NCBI RefSeq assembly: GCF_002094305.1
Contig: NZ_LWTX01000003.1
Coordinates: 186,001 to 250,000, forward strand
From: Prescottella equi
GTDB lineage: Bacteria; Actinomycetota; Actinomycetes; Mycobacteriales; Mycobacteriaceae
Direction: 5' to 3'
DNA: 64,000 bases
Shown in pieces: positions 39,882 through 48,480 of the stretch. The translations under genes were made by a program, and so were the position numbers. The notes under the pieces are model-generated. The model had not been told where the DNA came from. It saw only the letters and a program-made list of their open reading frames with translations, and made no database searches. Position 1 is the first letter of the stretch; every line of letters begins with the position of its first letter.

Positions 39882-40799
39882 CACGAACTTGCCCCGGGCG
39901 TGCGGTTCCTGCAGCGCTCGGTGCGCCGCCGCGGCCTCGGCCAACGGGAACCGGGTGCCGACGACCACGTCCAGCCCGCCGTGCCCGGCCATGTCCACGA
40001 GCAGCGGACGCGCCTCGCGGCGGATCCGCGCACTCTCCTCACTGATCCCGTCGACCGTGCGGAAGCCGTCGCGGACCGCCCGGCCGAACGCGACGAGACT
40101 GACGAACCGATCCCTCTCCACGCCCAGCGCGAGCGAATCGTCGACCACCTCGTCGGTACCGACGGTGTCCACGACCGCGTCGACCCCGTCCGGTGCGACC
40201 TCGTGGATCCGCGCGACCAGGCCGGGCCCCGGCGAGACCGGGACGGCGCCGAGAGTGCGCAGGAAATCGTGATGAACGGGCCAGGCGACGCCTATCGCCA
40301 CGGCGCCTCGCATCACGGCCAGTTGGACGGCCAGTTCACCGACACCGCCGGCCGCACCGTGGATGACGACGGTGTCCCCCTCGCCCACGTCTGCGACCGC
40401 GAGGGCCTCGTACGCCGTCGCGCCCGACGACAGCAGGCAGGCTGCGCCCTCCCATGTCAGCGATTCGGGTTTCGGCAGGACGTCGTCCACCGGAAGCAGT
40501 ACCCGATCGGCGTAGGCGCCCTCATCGGTGCGCACGATCACCTCGTCGCCCACCCGGACGGTGTCGGCGCCGGCACCGGTCTGTTCGACGATGCCGGCCC
40601 CCTCCATGCCCGGGCGGATCGGCAAGCGGGCGGGATCGGTACCGAAGGCACCGCTGTAGAGCTTGTAGTCCAGCGGATTGACCCCGACAGCCCGCATCGC
40701 GACGACGACCTGGCCCTGCCCCGGGGGCGGGATGTCCGCGTCGATCACCTCGAGGACCTCGGGGCCCCCGTACGCGGTTGCGACCACCGTTCTGGCCAT
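39870..40799 (-). CDS. Zinc-independent NADPH:quinone oxidoreductase (MDR family)
   Basis: 309 residues. It shows the medium-chain reductase layout without the zinc-ligand loop: GVNPLDYKLYSG, GMEGAGIVEQTG, GDEVIVRTDEGAYADRV, VIHGAAGGVGELAVQLA (NADPH loop) and a C-terminal AAHRALQEPHARGKFVL. It reduces quinones or enones with NADPH. It starts 46 bp downstream of the kshA stop, so it may be read through from kshA. Confidence 0.87.
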   Translation of the reverse strand: MARTVVATAYGGPEVLEVIDADIPPPGQGQVVVAMRAVGVNPLDYKLYSGAFGTDPARLPIRPGMEGAGIVEQTGAGADTVRVGDEVIVRTDEGAYADRVLLPVDDVLPKPESLTWEGAACLLSSGATAYEALAVADVGEGDTVVIHGAAGGVGELAVQLAVMRGAVAIGVAWPVHHDFLRTLGAVPVSPGPGLVARIHEVAPDGVDAVVDTVGTDEVVDDSLALGVERDRFVSLVAFGRAVRDGFRTVDGISEESARIRREARPLLVDMAGHGGLDVVVGTRFPLAEAAAAHRALQEPHARGKFVLLP

Positions 40800-40861
40800 G
40801 ACCGGGCAACCGCGAGGCGCGTCGGCTTATTCCGGCGCACCCCGCGGGTCGTCCGTCGGCG

Positions 40862-42016
40862 TCAGTTCGAAGCAGCGAGCTCGGCCGCCCGGCGCTCCAT
40901 GTTCTCGGCGACCTCGCGCCGCCAGGCCGCGACCGGCTTGGTGGTGTCCATCTCGAACTCGAAACGGTTGGTCATGTCCGGGCTGATGTCGGCGACGTCG
41001 ACGTAGAACTGCTCGTACCAGCGGCGCAGCTGGTAGACGGGCCCGTCTTCCTCGCACAGCAGCGGGTTCTCGATGCGGGTCTTGTTCTTCCAGATCGCGA
41101 CGTCCTGCTCGAACCCGATCGCGATGAACTTGGCCATCCCGGCGGCCAGTGCGTTCGCCTTCGCGCCACTGACCGACTCGCTCTGCTTGACCTTGATGCC
41201 GTACATGAGGACGAACTTGTTCGGCGAGATCGGGTAGTGGCAGTTGATCAGGATCGAGTCGATGTCGAAATCCGGGTAGTGGTAGGTCAACTCGTCGATC
41301 ATGAAGGACGGGCCGTAGTACGCCGCGACCGAGCTGTTGCCCGTGGAGGCCGCCTGTCCGTCCTTTGTGGGCCGGGCCATGTCCTCGCGTCCGACGCCCT
41401 CGTAGTACTGGGTGGCGATGTGGCCCTCGAAGATGTTCTTGAACTTGATCGGGAAGCCGTAGTGCACGTAGAAGAAGTGGGCCATGTCGACGACGTTGTC
41501 GATGATCTCGCGGCAGTTGGTGTCGATGGTGATCTGCTTCCACACCCAGTCGGTCCACTCCTCACCGGGGGCGGTCATCTCCGGGATGGTGACCTCGGCC
41601 GGCGGCTGGTTGCCCTCGGGGTCGTGCCAGACGAACAGCAGTCCGTCCTTTTCCATCGTGGTCCACGCGCGGGTCTTGGCGAGCGGCGGCACGCGGCGGG
41701 CGTAGGGGATGTCGGTGCAGCGGCCCTTGCCGTTCCAGCGCCAGTCGTGGAACGGACACGCCACCGAGTCGCCCTTGATCTCGCCCTGGCTCAGGTCGCC
41801 ACCCATGTGCCGGCAGTACGCGTCGAGAACCTTCAGATCGCCCTCGCTGTCCGCGAACACCACCAGCTTGGTGCCGAAGGCGTGGATCGGATGCGGCTTG
41901 CCGTCACGCAGGTCGCGCGTCAGACCGACGCAGTGCCACCCGCGCGCGAAACGCTCCGGGGCCTCGCCGGCATCGATCATCCGGACTTCTTCGTTCTCCG
42001 TATCCATCGTCGTCAT
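40862..42016 (-). CDS. kshA: 3-ketosteroid 9-alpha-hydroxylase oxygenase component
   Basis: 384 residues from ATG 42016 (GGGGAG upstream). The Rieske centre is Cys68, His70, Cys87, His90 (CRHMGG and CPFHDW). The mononuclear iron region DNVVDMAHFFYVHYG follows at about residue 170. The sequence closely follows rhodococcal and mycobacterial KshA, which hydroxylates C9 of 3-ketosteroids and so opens ring B together with the KstD dehydrogenation. The reductase KshB is not in the window. Two small dyads upstream may bind a regulator. Confidence 0.92.
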   Translation of the reverse strand: MTTMDTENEEVRMIDAGEAPERFARGWHCVGLTRDLRDGKPHPIHAFGTKLVVFADSEGDLKVLDAYCRHMGGDLSQGEIKGDSVACPFHDWRWNGKGRCTDIPYARRVPPLAKTRAWTTMEKDGLLFVWHDPEGNQPPAEVTIPEMTAPGEEWTDWVWKQITIDTNCREIIDNVVDMAHFFYVHYGFPIKFKNIFEGHIATQYYEGVGREDMARPTKDGQAASTGNSSVAAYYGPSFMIDELTYHYPDFDIDSILINCHYPISPNKFVLMYGIKVKQSESVSGAKANALAAGMAKFIAIGFEQDVAIWKNKTRIENPLLCEEDGPVYQLRRWYEQFYVDVADISPDMTNRFEFEMDTTKPVAAWRREVAENMERRAAELAASN

Positions 42017-42065
42017 GACCGCTCCCCAAGTCCCTTTCAGTGAAAACGCTCGACTACCGGTATCA

Positions 42066-42110
42066 ATCATCTGTTTGATGATGTGTCCTGCTTCACACTG
42101 AAACACGTGT
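42066..42110. promoter_or_regulatory. Dyads upstream of kshA
   Basis: ATCATC-TGTTT-GATGAT (42066-42082) is a perfect 6-5-6 dyad 50 bp upstream of kshA; ACACGTGT (42103-42110) is an 8-bp palindrome a little further up. Neither fits the KstR core AAC-N2-GTT. Candidates for local control of kshA or the divergent hydrolase. Confidence 0.4.
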
Positions 42111-42283
42111 CAGTCGAGAGTGGCACGAATCTCACTGAACGGGACCGAATCGAACTGTTTGTCCTCGATTGGTGACCAAAGTCCATACCGAAACGGCGAT
42201 AACGACTTCCGCGAGTGGTGCGGCCGAGCATCGTGATAGCCAGCACTGGGGACACATTCCACGATCTGGAAGGACCCGAGACC

Positions 42284-43126
42284 ATGCCCGACACGCCGGA
42301 CACACCGCACCTCGCCGTCGACGCCCCGCCGGTCATGTTCATCCACGGACTCTGGCTCGCCGCCTCCTCGTGGGACCCGTGGCGAACGAGATTCGGCGCC
42401 GCCGGATTCAGCACCCTGGCACCCACGTGGCCCGGAGAGGCGCCGAGCATCACCGACACCCGCGAACACGCCGACGACCAGGCCGGCTACGGGATCGACG
42501 AGGTCACCGCGCATTTCGCCGAGGCCATCGCACCGTTGGGCCGCAAACCCATCGTCGTCGGCCACTCGTTCGGCGGCCTCGTCGCGCAGAAACTGCTGGC
42601 CGCCGACGTCGCCGCGGCCGCCGTGGCGATCGACCCCGCCCAGATCCAGGGCGTGAAGGTACTGCCGCTCGCGCAACTACGGTCGACGTTCTCCGTACTT
42701 GGCAACCCGGCGAACGCCAAACGCACCGTGACACTGACGCCCGACGCCTTCGCGTACAGCTTCGGAAATGCCATCGACCGCAGCGAATCCGACGAAATCT
42801 ACGACCACTGGACCATCCCGTCCCCCGGCCGGCCGCTGTTCCAGGCGGCGTTCGCGAACCTGCTACCCGGTTCTCCCGCGCACGTCGACACGACCGCACG
42901 TCGTGGACCGCTGCTCATCCTCGGTGGTGGTCAGGACCACGCCGTCCCGGAATCGGTCAGCCGGTCCGCCCACCACCGCTACCGCAAGGCCCCCACCGAC
43001 AACGACTACATCGTGCTGGCGGACCGCGGTCACTCCCTCACCGTCGACCACGGTTGGCCGGACGTCGCCGACACCGTCCTGGACTGGCTCGCACAGAGAG
43101 GATTCGGCGCACCCGTCAGCCACTGA
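42284..43126 (+). CDS. Alpha/beta hydrolase
   Basis: 280 residues from ATG 42284 with GGAAGGA upstream; the frame is open from 42215. VMFIHGLWLAASSWDPW is the oxyanion region, VVGHSFGGLVAQKLL (about 111-125) contains the nucleophile Ser, LILGGGQDHAVPE supplies the acid and ADRGHSLTVD the histidine. A complete catalytic triad, in the family of esterases, lactonases and haloperoxidase-like hydrolases. Divergent from kshA with 268 bp between starts. Confidence 0.85.
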   Translation: MPDTPDTPHLAVDAPPVMFIHGLWLAASSWDPWRTRFGAAGFSTLAPTWPGEAPSITDTREHADDQAGYGIDEVTAHFAEAIAPLGRKPIVVGHSFGGLVAQKLLAADVAAAAVAIDPAQIQGVKVLPLAQLRSTFSVLGNPANAKRTVTLTPDAFAYSFGNAIDRSESDEIYDHWTIPSPGRPLFQAAFANLLPGSPAHVDTTARRGPLLILGGGQDHAVPESVSRSAHHRYRKAPTDNDYIVLADRGHSLTVDHGWPDVADTVLDWLAQRGFGAPVSH

Positions 43127-43134
43127 GGGTCCGG

Positions 43135-44034
43135 TCAGCCCTCGGTGGCGGTGTCCTCCTCGATCTCGTCGAGCAGGCGGGACGCCCGGGTGACGGCGTC
43201 GTGGGCCGACCGGCCCTCGCCCTGCACCGCCCCCACCACGAGACGGCCGGCGGCGCCGACCCGCGCGGCGAACAGGAACACCCCGCCCGCCTCGTCGGTC
43301 GTACCGGTCTTGAGGCCCACCACTCCCGGACGGCCGAGCAGCGAGTTGGTGTTGAAGACCACCCCCACCCCCGACAGCGTCGCGTGGTCGCGCGCGACGA
43401 TCTCGGCGATCACCGGATTTCGCACGGCCGCCGCCGCTAGCAGGGTCAGGTCCTGCACGGTGCTGGTCGTCGACGACGAGAAGCCGCTCGCGTCGGTACC
43501 CACCGTCGTCGACGTCATGCCGAGCGAACGGACCAGCTGCGTTGCCGCCGTCCGGTATTCGGCGAGCGATCCGAATGCCCACACCGCGAGGGTGTCGGCC
43601 AGGTTGTTGGCCGACGGCAACAGCATGCCGACGAGCATCTCGTACTCCGACAACTGCTGTCCGGCTCCCACCGCGACCGCCGAGCCGCCCCGGTCGGCGT
43701 AGTCGCGGTAGAGATCGGCGTCGGCCTCGGTCATGGTCAGCGTCGGCCCGTCCTCGCCCGGCGCGAGCGGCTTCCTCTCCAGCACGGCCAGCGCCGTGAT
43801 GACCTTCGCGGTGCTCGCGGTGGGCCGCGGCCGCGATTGCCGCGCCCCTCCGACACGCATCTCCGCGACCGCGTCGTCCACGAAGGTGTACGCGGTCGAG
43901 GCGCCGGGCCGCGCCAGGCCGACGGGCCCACCGGATCCCGGTCGCGACATCACGTCGACGAACCACAGCGCGGCGCCCACCAGCAGGATCACGACCGCGA
44001 TCGGGAGGGCGATACCTCTACGAAGGATGTGCAT
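43135..44034 (-). CDS. D-alanyl-D-alanine carboxypeptidase (penicillin-binding, S11)
   Basis: 299 residues from ATG 44034 (GTG 44043 alternative). An N-terminal membrane anchor (about 7-27) is followed by the serine DD-peptidase motifs STAK (active Ser), SAN and KTGTTDEAGG. It trims pentapeptide stems in peptidoglycan outside the membrane. Shorter than DacA/B, lacking the C-terminal beta domain. It is divergent from a two-component system, so cell-wall stress could link them. Convergent with the hydrolase, 8 bp apart. Confidence 0.88.
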   Translation of the reverse strand: MHILRRGIALPIAVVILLVGAALWFVDVMSRPGSGGPVGLARPGASTAYTFVDDAVAEMRVGGARQSRPRPTASTAKVITALAVLERKPLAPGEDGPTLTMTEADADLYRDYADRGGSAVAVGAGQQLSEYEMLVGMLLPSANNLADTLAVWAFGSLAEYRTAATQLVRSLGMTSTTVGTDASGFSSSTTSTVQDLTLLAAAAVRNPVIAEIVARDHATLSGVGVVFNTNSLLGRPGVVGLKTGTTDEAGGVFLFAARVGAAGRLVVGAVQGEGRSAHDAVTRASRLLDEIEEDTATEG

Positions 44035-44145
44035 GGCGTCCACCGTCGCCGCCGAGTTTCCGGATCCTGCGGGTGTTTCGTCACCGTTCTGCTACAAGGT
44101 GTGGCGACGATTGTCCCGGGGCCCAGGGTCGGGAGGATGGGCGTC

Positions 44146-44829
44146 ATGACTGCGGTGTTGCTGATCGAGGACGACGACAACCTGCGCGACGCGCTGAGCC
44201 TCGCGCTGCACCGCTACGGACACGTGGTGACGGCGGCGGCCAGCGGTGAGGCCGGACTGGCGGCGCTCGCCGACGGCGCGCCCGACATCGTCGTGCTGGA
44301 CGTGATGCTGCCGGGCGTCGACGGGTTCGAGGTGTGCCGGCGGATCCGGGCCCGCAGCGGTGTCCCCGTCATCATGCTCACCGCACGCGGTGAGGACGTC
44401 GACGTCGTCTCGGGACTCGAGACCGGCGCCGACGACTACGTCGTCAAGCCGGTGCAGCCGCGGATCCTCGACGCTCGTATCAAGGCGGTGCTGCGCCGAA
44501 CCCCGACCGCACCCACCGTGGACGGCCGCGAGGTGCACGGCGACCTCGTGATCGATCGCGACGCCCTGACCCTCACCGAGGGCGCTCGGCGGCCCGAACT
44601 CACCCGCACCGAATGGCAACTGCTGCTGGCTCTGTCGGAGCGCCCCGGCCAGGTGCTCTCCCGCGAGCAACTGCTCGAGAAGGTGTGGGGCTTCGACCAC
44701 CTCGGCGGCTCCCGTCTGGTCGACGCCTGTGTGCAGCGACTGCGCGCGAAGATCGAGAAGGAACCGTCGAATCCCCGCTACGTGCAGACGGTGCGCGGAT
44801 TCGGCTACCGGTTCGGTCCCGTCGCATGA
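44146..44829 (+). CDS. OmpR-family response regulator
   Basis: 227 residues from ATG 44146, GGGAGG 9 nt upstream. Receiver: acidic pocket IEDDD, phospho-Asp in VVLDVMLPG, Lys in VVKPVQPR. C-terminal winged helix: LTRTEWQLLLALSERPGQV and VDACVQRLRAKIEKEP. The start of the kinase gene overlaps its stop as ATGA. Its targets may include the divergent carboxypeptidase. Confidence 0.93.
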   Translation: MTAVLLIEDDDNLRDALSLALHRYGHVVTAAASGEAGLAALADGAPDIVVLDVMLPGVDGFEVCRRIRARSGVPVIMLTARGEDVDVVSGLETGADDYVVKPVQPRILDARIKAVLRRTPTAPTVDGREVHGDLVIDRDALTLTEGARRPELTRTEWQLLLALSERPGQVLSREQLLEKVWGFDHLGGSRLVDACVQRLRAKIEKEPSNPRYVQTVRGFGYRFGPVA

Positions 44830-46274
44830 GGATTCGGCGCCCGGGGCTGCAGGCCCGGCTCACGGCGCTCGTCGCGGTGATCGCGCTGGTCGCGGCGGTG
44901 GCGACCTCCGCCGCGGTGTACCTGCAGGCGCGTGCCAACATCTTCTCGACCGCGCAGGACCAGATCCTGAACAGCTTCGCCGACACCCTCGACTCCGCGG
45001 TGCCCTGGATCGGAGAGCGTCCGACCCGACGAGAGCTGTCCGAGTTCAGCGGCCTCGGGGACGGGAGCGTCGCCTGGTCCGGCACCGTCCGCACCGACAC
45101 GTGGCCCCTCGGCGTCCCTTCCCCACCACCGGAACTACTGGCCCGCCTCGAGCAGTCGGAGCTACCGGTGTTCCAGCGCGTCGACAACGACGGCGCACCA
45201 CTGTTCTACGTCGGTGGCCGCGTCGGGGATCCCGAGTTGCCCCTGGGCCGGCCGACGTTCGTCGCCGCCGTGTTCGACCTGGGAGAGGCCCAGGCGCAGA
45301 TCGATTCGCTCGAACGCCGTGCGGCGGCGGTCGCGATCGTCGTCTCGGCGCTCGCCGCGTTGACCGGGCTGTGGACCGCGCGCCGACTCGTGCTGCCCCT
45401 GCGTCGACTCAACGCCGCCGCTGCGGCGCTCGTCCCGGGACGTCCCCGCCAGGAACTCACCGCCGGCGCCAGCCACGAACTGTCCGAGCTGGTCGCGACG
45501 TTCAACCGGTCCGCGGCCGAACTCGACCGCACCGTTGCCGATCTCGCTGCGAAGGAGGCCGACGCGCGACGTTTCGTCGCCGACGTCTTCCACGAGCTCC
45601 GCACGCCGCTCGCGGCGCTGGTCGCGGTCGCCGAGGTCCTCGAAGAGGACGCCGACTCGATGGCGCCGGACACCGCGCGTGCGGCCCGCATCGTCAGTCG
45701 GGGCACCGAGCGGCTGTCCCGCCTCACCGAGGACGTCATCGAGATCTCCCGGTTCGACAACGGACGGGCCGATCTCGTCCTCGAACCGCACGACCTCGTC
45801 GAGGTCGTGCGGGAGTCGTTGGCCACCCGTGGTTTCGGATCGCGCGCCCGGCTCGGGGCGGACGGAGCCGTCCCGTGCCGAGTGGACCGGCGCCGCATCG
45901 ACATCGTCGTCGGGAACCTCGTGGCGAACGCCTTCGCGCACGGTCGGCCGCCGGTGGCGGTGGCGGTGCGAACCGACGGCGACGGCGACGACGCGGTGAT
46001 CACCGTGACCGACCACGGCGCTCCGATCCCCGCGGAGGTTCGGGCGCACCTGTTCGAACGCTTCTACAAGGCCGACGAATCCCGCGGCCGCACCGACGGC
46101 AGCGGGATCGGCCTCGCCCTCGCCGAGGAGAACGTGACGCTGCACGGCGGAACCATCTCCGTGACATCGGGTTCCACGGGAAACACGTTCACGGTGCGGC
46201 TGCCCCGGGGGAACGGACGGCAGGCGCTGGAACGACCTGCGTGCCGAGGCGGGGAGCGCACGGACACCGAATAA
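44826..46274 (+). CDS. Sensor histidine kinase
   Basis: 482 residues from ATG 44826. Two membrane helices (about 12-35 and 160-182) flank an extracellular sensor of about 125 residues; a HAMP linker, H-box FVADVFHELRTPL, N-box IVVGNLVANAFAHG and G-box GSGIGLAL follow. The H-box has Phe-His rather than the usual Ser-His. It forms a pair with the overlapping OmpR-type regulator. The signal is unknown; the neighbouring D,D-carboxypeptidase suggests the envelope. Confidence 0.92.
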   Translation: MRIRRPGLQARLTALVAVIALVAAVATSAAVYLQARANIFSTAQDQILNSFADTLDSAVPWIGERPTRRELSEFSGLGDGSVAWSGTVRTDTWPLGVPSPPPELLARLEQSELPVFQRVDNDGAPLFYVGGRVGDPELPLGRPTFVAAVFDLGEAQAQIDSLERRAAAVAIVVSALAALTGLWTARRLVLPLRRLNAAAAALVPGRPRQELTAGASHELSELVATFNRSAAELDRTVADLAAKEADARRFVADVFHELRTPLAALVAVAEVLEEDADSMAPDTARAARIVSRGTERLSRLTEDVIEISRFDNGRADLVLEPHDLVEVVRESLATRGFGSRARLGADGAVPCRVDRRRIDIVVGNLVANAFAHGRPPVAVAVRTDGDGDDAVITVTDHGAPIPAEVRAHLFERFYKADESRGRTDGSGIGLALAEENVTLHGGTISVTSGSTGNTFTVRLPRGNGRQALERPACRGGERTDTE

Positions 46275-46501
46275 GCAGACACACAACGGTTAGTTTCTCC
46301 GCTCGCAAACGTTCGCACCGTCGCCTCGCCGTAGGCTTCCCGCTTGGCCGACCGCTCGTCGTCGGACCGTCCCACCGGTCTCGATTCCCGGTAAATCCGC
46401 AGGAAGACTCGATACGGGGAGGCCCGCATCCCGGACCGCTCGCAGCTCTCCACCCGGTTGGAGAAACAGGGTGTGGCGCACGCCACAAATGTGGGCTAGG
46501 G

Positions 46502-46517
46502 TAACGGCCGTTAGCCT
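46502..46517 (+). promoter_or_regulatory. TAAC-N4-GTTA box with -10, Fe-ADH promoter
   Basis: TAAC-GGCC-GTTA (46502-46513, a perfect 12-bp palindrome) overlaps TAGCCT (46512-46517). The following GCCTGCGTCG is almost identical to the sequence after the box at 50335. The 283-bp gap between the kinase and this gene otherwise shows nothing I can name. Confidence 0.6.
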
Positions 46518-46557
46518 GCGTCGTCGGCGGGTCGAAAAGAAGAAGGATGGTATTGCC

Positions 46558-47727
46558 GTGCAGTCATCGCTCGTCTCCCTGACGCCCATGGAGAGAGTCC
46601 GCATCGGGACCCCGGTGGCCGAGGCCGCCGCCCAGGAAGCGGATCTGCTGGGCGCGAAGCGTGTGTTCGTCGTGTGCAGCGGCACACTCAACTCGCAGAC
46701 CGACGAGATCGCCCGCGTGAGAGAGGCACTGGGCGCTCGGTTCGTGGGACTGTTCGACGCGGTTCGGCCCCACGTGCCACGCGAGGACGTCATCGCCGCG
46801 ACCCTGGCCGCCTCCGAGGTCGACCCCGACATGCTGTTGTGCGTGGGCGGCGGGTCGGCGACGGACCTGGCGAAGATCCTGGCCGTGACTCTGGAACACG
46901 GCGTTCGCGAGGTCTCCCAGATGGACGCCTATCACCTGCAGGTCAATCCGGACACCTCGGTGACGGCTCCCAGCTTCACGGCGCCGAGGATTCCGGTGGT
47001 GGTGGCACCCACGACCCTCGCCGGTGGCGAGTTCAACGCACTGGCCGGGTCGACGGACGAGAAGAGCAATGTCAAGGAGGGGTACCTGCATCCGGCGATG
47101 ACCCCGAAGGCCGTGATCCTCGATCCGACGCTCGCACGGCACACGCCGGAATGGCTGTGGCTCTCGACCGGGGTGCGCGCGCTCGATCACGCCTTCGAGA
47201 CGCTCGGCTCCCTCGAGTCGAACGGGTACTACGACGGAATGGCGATGAATGCCATCCGGCTGCTCTCCGAAGGACTCGTCCGAGTGAAGGAGGACGCCGA
47301 CGACGTGGAGGCCCGCCAGATGTGCCAGGTCGGTGCGTGGTCGTCGATGGTCGCGATCGTCGCGGGACTGGACATGGGCGTGAGCCATGCCGTCGGGCAC
47401 GCCCTCGGTGGTTCGTTCGACGTGCCCCACGGCTACACCTCGTGCGTCATGGCGCCTTTCGCGCTCGAGTACAACCGTGAGGTCAACGAGCATCGCCAAG
47501 CGCTGATCAGCGCCTCGCTGGGCGCGCCGCAGACGCCCGCACACGAGTTGGCGGACACGCTCATCCGGCAACTCGGCATGCCGCGGTCGTTGGGTGAGGT
47601 GGGGTTGACCGAGAACGATCTCCACAGTCTGGCGACGTACACGTTCAAGGACATCTGGTGCGGGACCAACCCGAACCCCATCGCGGATCCGGACGCCCTG
47701 GTCCCCCTTCTACGGCGAGCACTCTGA
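46558..47727 (+). CDS. Iron-containing alcohol dehydrogenase (maleylacetate-reductase-like)
   Basis: 389 residues from GTG 46558, AGAAGGA upstream. GGGSATDLAKI is the nucleotide loop, VVVAPTTLAGGEFNALAG follows, and iron-binding histidines are likely in DHAFET, SHAVGHALGG and DVPHGYTS. This group III dehydrogenase family includes maleylacetate reductases and alcohol dehydrogenases. It shares an operator-type box with the BVMO and CoA ligase units to the right, so it probably belongs to the same catabolic pathway. Confidence 0.85.
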   Translation: MQSSLVSLTPMERVRIGTPVAEAAAQEADLLGAKRVFVVCSGTLNSQTDEIARVREALGARFVGLFDAVRPHVPREDVIAATLAASEVDPDMLLCVGGGSATDLAKILAVTLEHGVREVSQMDAYHLQVNPDTSVTAPSFTAPRIPVVVAPTTLAGGEFNALAGSTDEKSNVKEGYLHPAMTPKAVILDPTLARHTPEWLWLSTGVRALDHAFETLGSLESNGYYDGMAMNAIRLLSEGLVRVKEDADDVEARQMCQVGAWSSMVAIVAGLDMGVSHAVGHALGGSFDVPHGYTSCVMAPFALEYNREVNEHRQALISASLGAPQTPAHELADTLIRQLGMPRSLGEVGLTENDLHSLATYTFKDIWCGTNPNPIADPDALVPLLRRAL

Positions 47728-47741
47728 TCCGAGACGTGAAT

Positions 47742-47784
47742 GCAGTCGGTCTCCCTCCGCGCGATGCGAAGGGAGACCGACTGC
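47742..47784. terminator. 15-bp perfect hairpin between convergent genes
   Basis: GCAGTCGGTCTCCCT (47742-47756) is exactly complementary to AGGGAGACCGACTGC (47770-47784) across a 13-nt loop. It lies between the Fe-ADH stop and the end of the convergent TetR gene. Strong bidirectional terminator. Confidence 0.75.
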
Positions 47785-47826
47785 TTCGGAGGACATGGAC
47801 CGGGGCCGCCGACCGGCCCGACCTCT

Positions 47827-48480
47827 CTACTGTCCGGGGCGGTGGCGCAGGATTCCGCCGACGATGTAATCCACGTAGGTGGTCACCAGCGCGTCGATGT
47901 CGTGATCGTCCCGGAGCCACCAGCTCACCCCGTTCATGAGGTCCAGCACGGCAACGGCCGCGCGGGCCGGGTCGTCGTTGTCGAACTCCCCGGCGCGAAC
48001 CCCGGCGGCGATCACGTCACGCACACGTCGCTGGTAGTACTTGCGGTACTCGAGCACCCGTTCGCGGTGCTCCTCGGTGAGCGCAGACAGCTCTCGCAGG
48101 CTCACCAGGTGCTCGACCCGGTTGACCGCCAGGTGCCGCAGATGGACATCGATCAGCGCCGTGAGCCGCTCGGCCGGCGTTCCGGACTCTTCGAGGACCA
48201 GGAGATGTTCCTCGACCGGGACCTGCGTCATCTTGAGCGCGATCGCATAGAGGATCTCCTCTTTCGAGGTGAAGTGGTTGTACAGGCTCGCACCCTTGAT
48301 CCCCACCGAATCGGCGATGCCCCGCATCCCGGCGGAGTGGTACCCCTGCTCGGCGAAGTACTCGGCCGCGGCGGCCAGGATGGCGTCGCGTCGACTGGGA
48401 AGACCCACGAGTCCGGATCGACCGGATGCGGGCGTCGCACTGCCGTCGGGTTCGGTGTTCAGCGTTTCATTCCTTTGCAT
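47827..48480 (-). CDS. TetR/AcrR family regulator of the ketone catabolic cluster
   Basis: 217 residues. HTH at about 30-75 (DAILAAAAEYFAEQGYHSAGM, GIKGASLYNHFTSKEEIL). Its ATG 48480 lies inside the last codons of the CoA ligase (14-bp overlap), so the two are one operon. It is the only regulator in the cluster and the natural candidate to bind the three TAAC-N4-GTTA boxes. The ligand is probably an acyl-CoA or ketone of the pathway (inference). Confidence 0.85.
   Translation of the reverse strand: MQRNETLNTEPDGSATPASGRSGLVGLPSRRDAILAAAAEYFAEQGYHSAGMRGIADSVGIKGASLYNHFTSKEEILYAIALKMTQVPVEEHLLVLEESGTPAERLTALIDVHLRHLAVNRVEHLVSLRELSALTEEHRERVLEYRKYYQRRVRDVIAAGVRAGEFDNDDPARAAVAVLDLMNGVSWWLRDDHDIDALVTTYVDYIVGGILRHRPGQ

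Noticed and set aside
42103-42110. ACACGTGT as centre of a long operator dyad (ACTGA...TCAGT) near kshA
   Set aside because: The outer arms are out of register by one base around the palindrome, so only the 8-bp core is symmetric.
46275-46557. Possible gene in the 283-bp gap before the Fe-ADH
   Set aside because: No frame with a plausible start and ribosome site; apart from the TAAC box nothing is recognisable.
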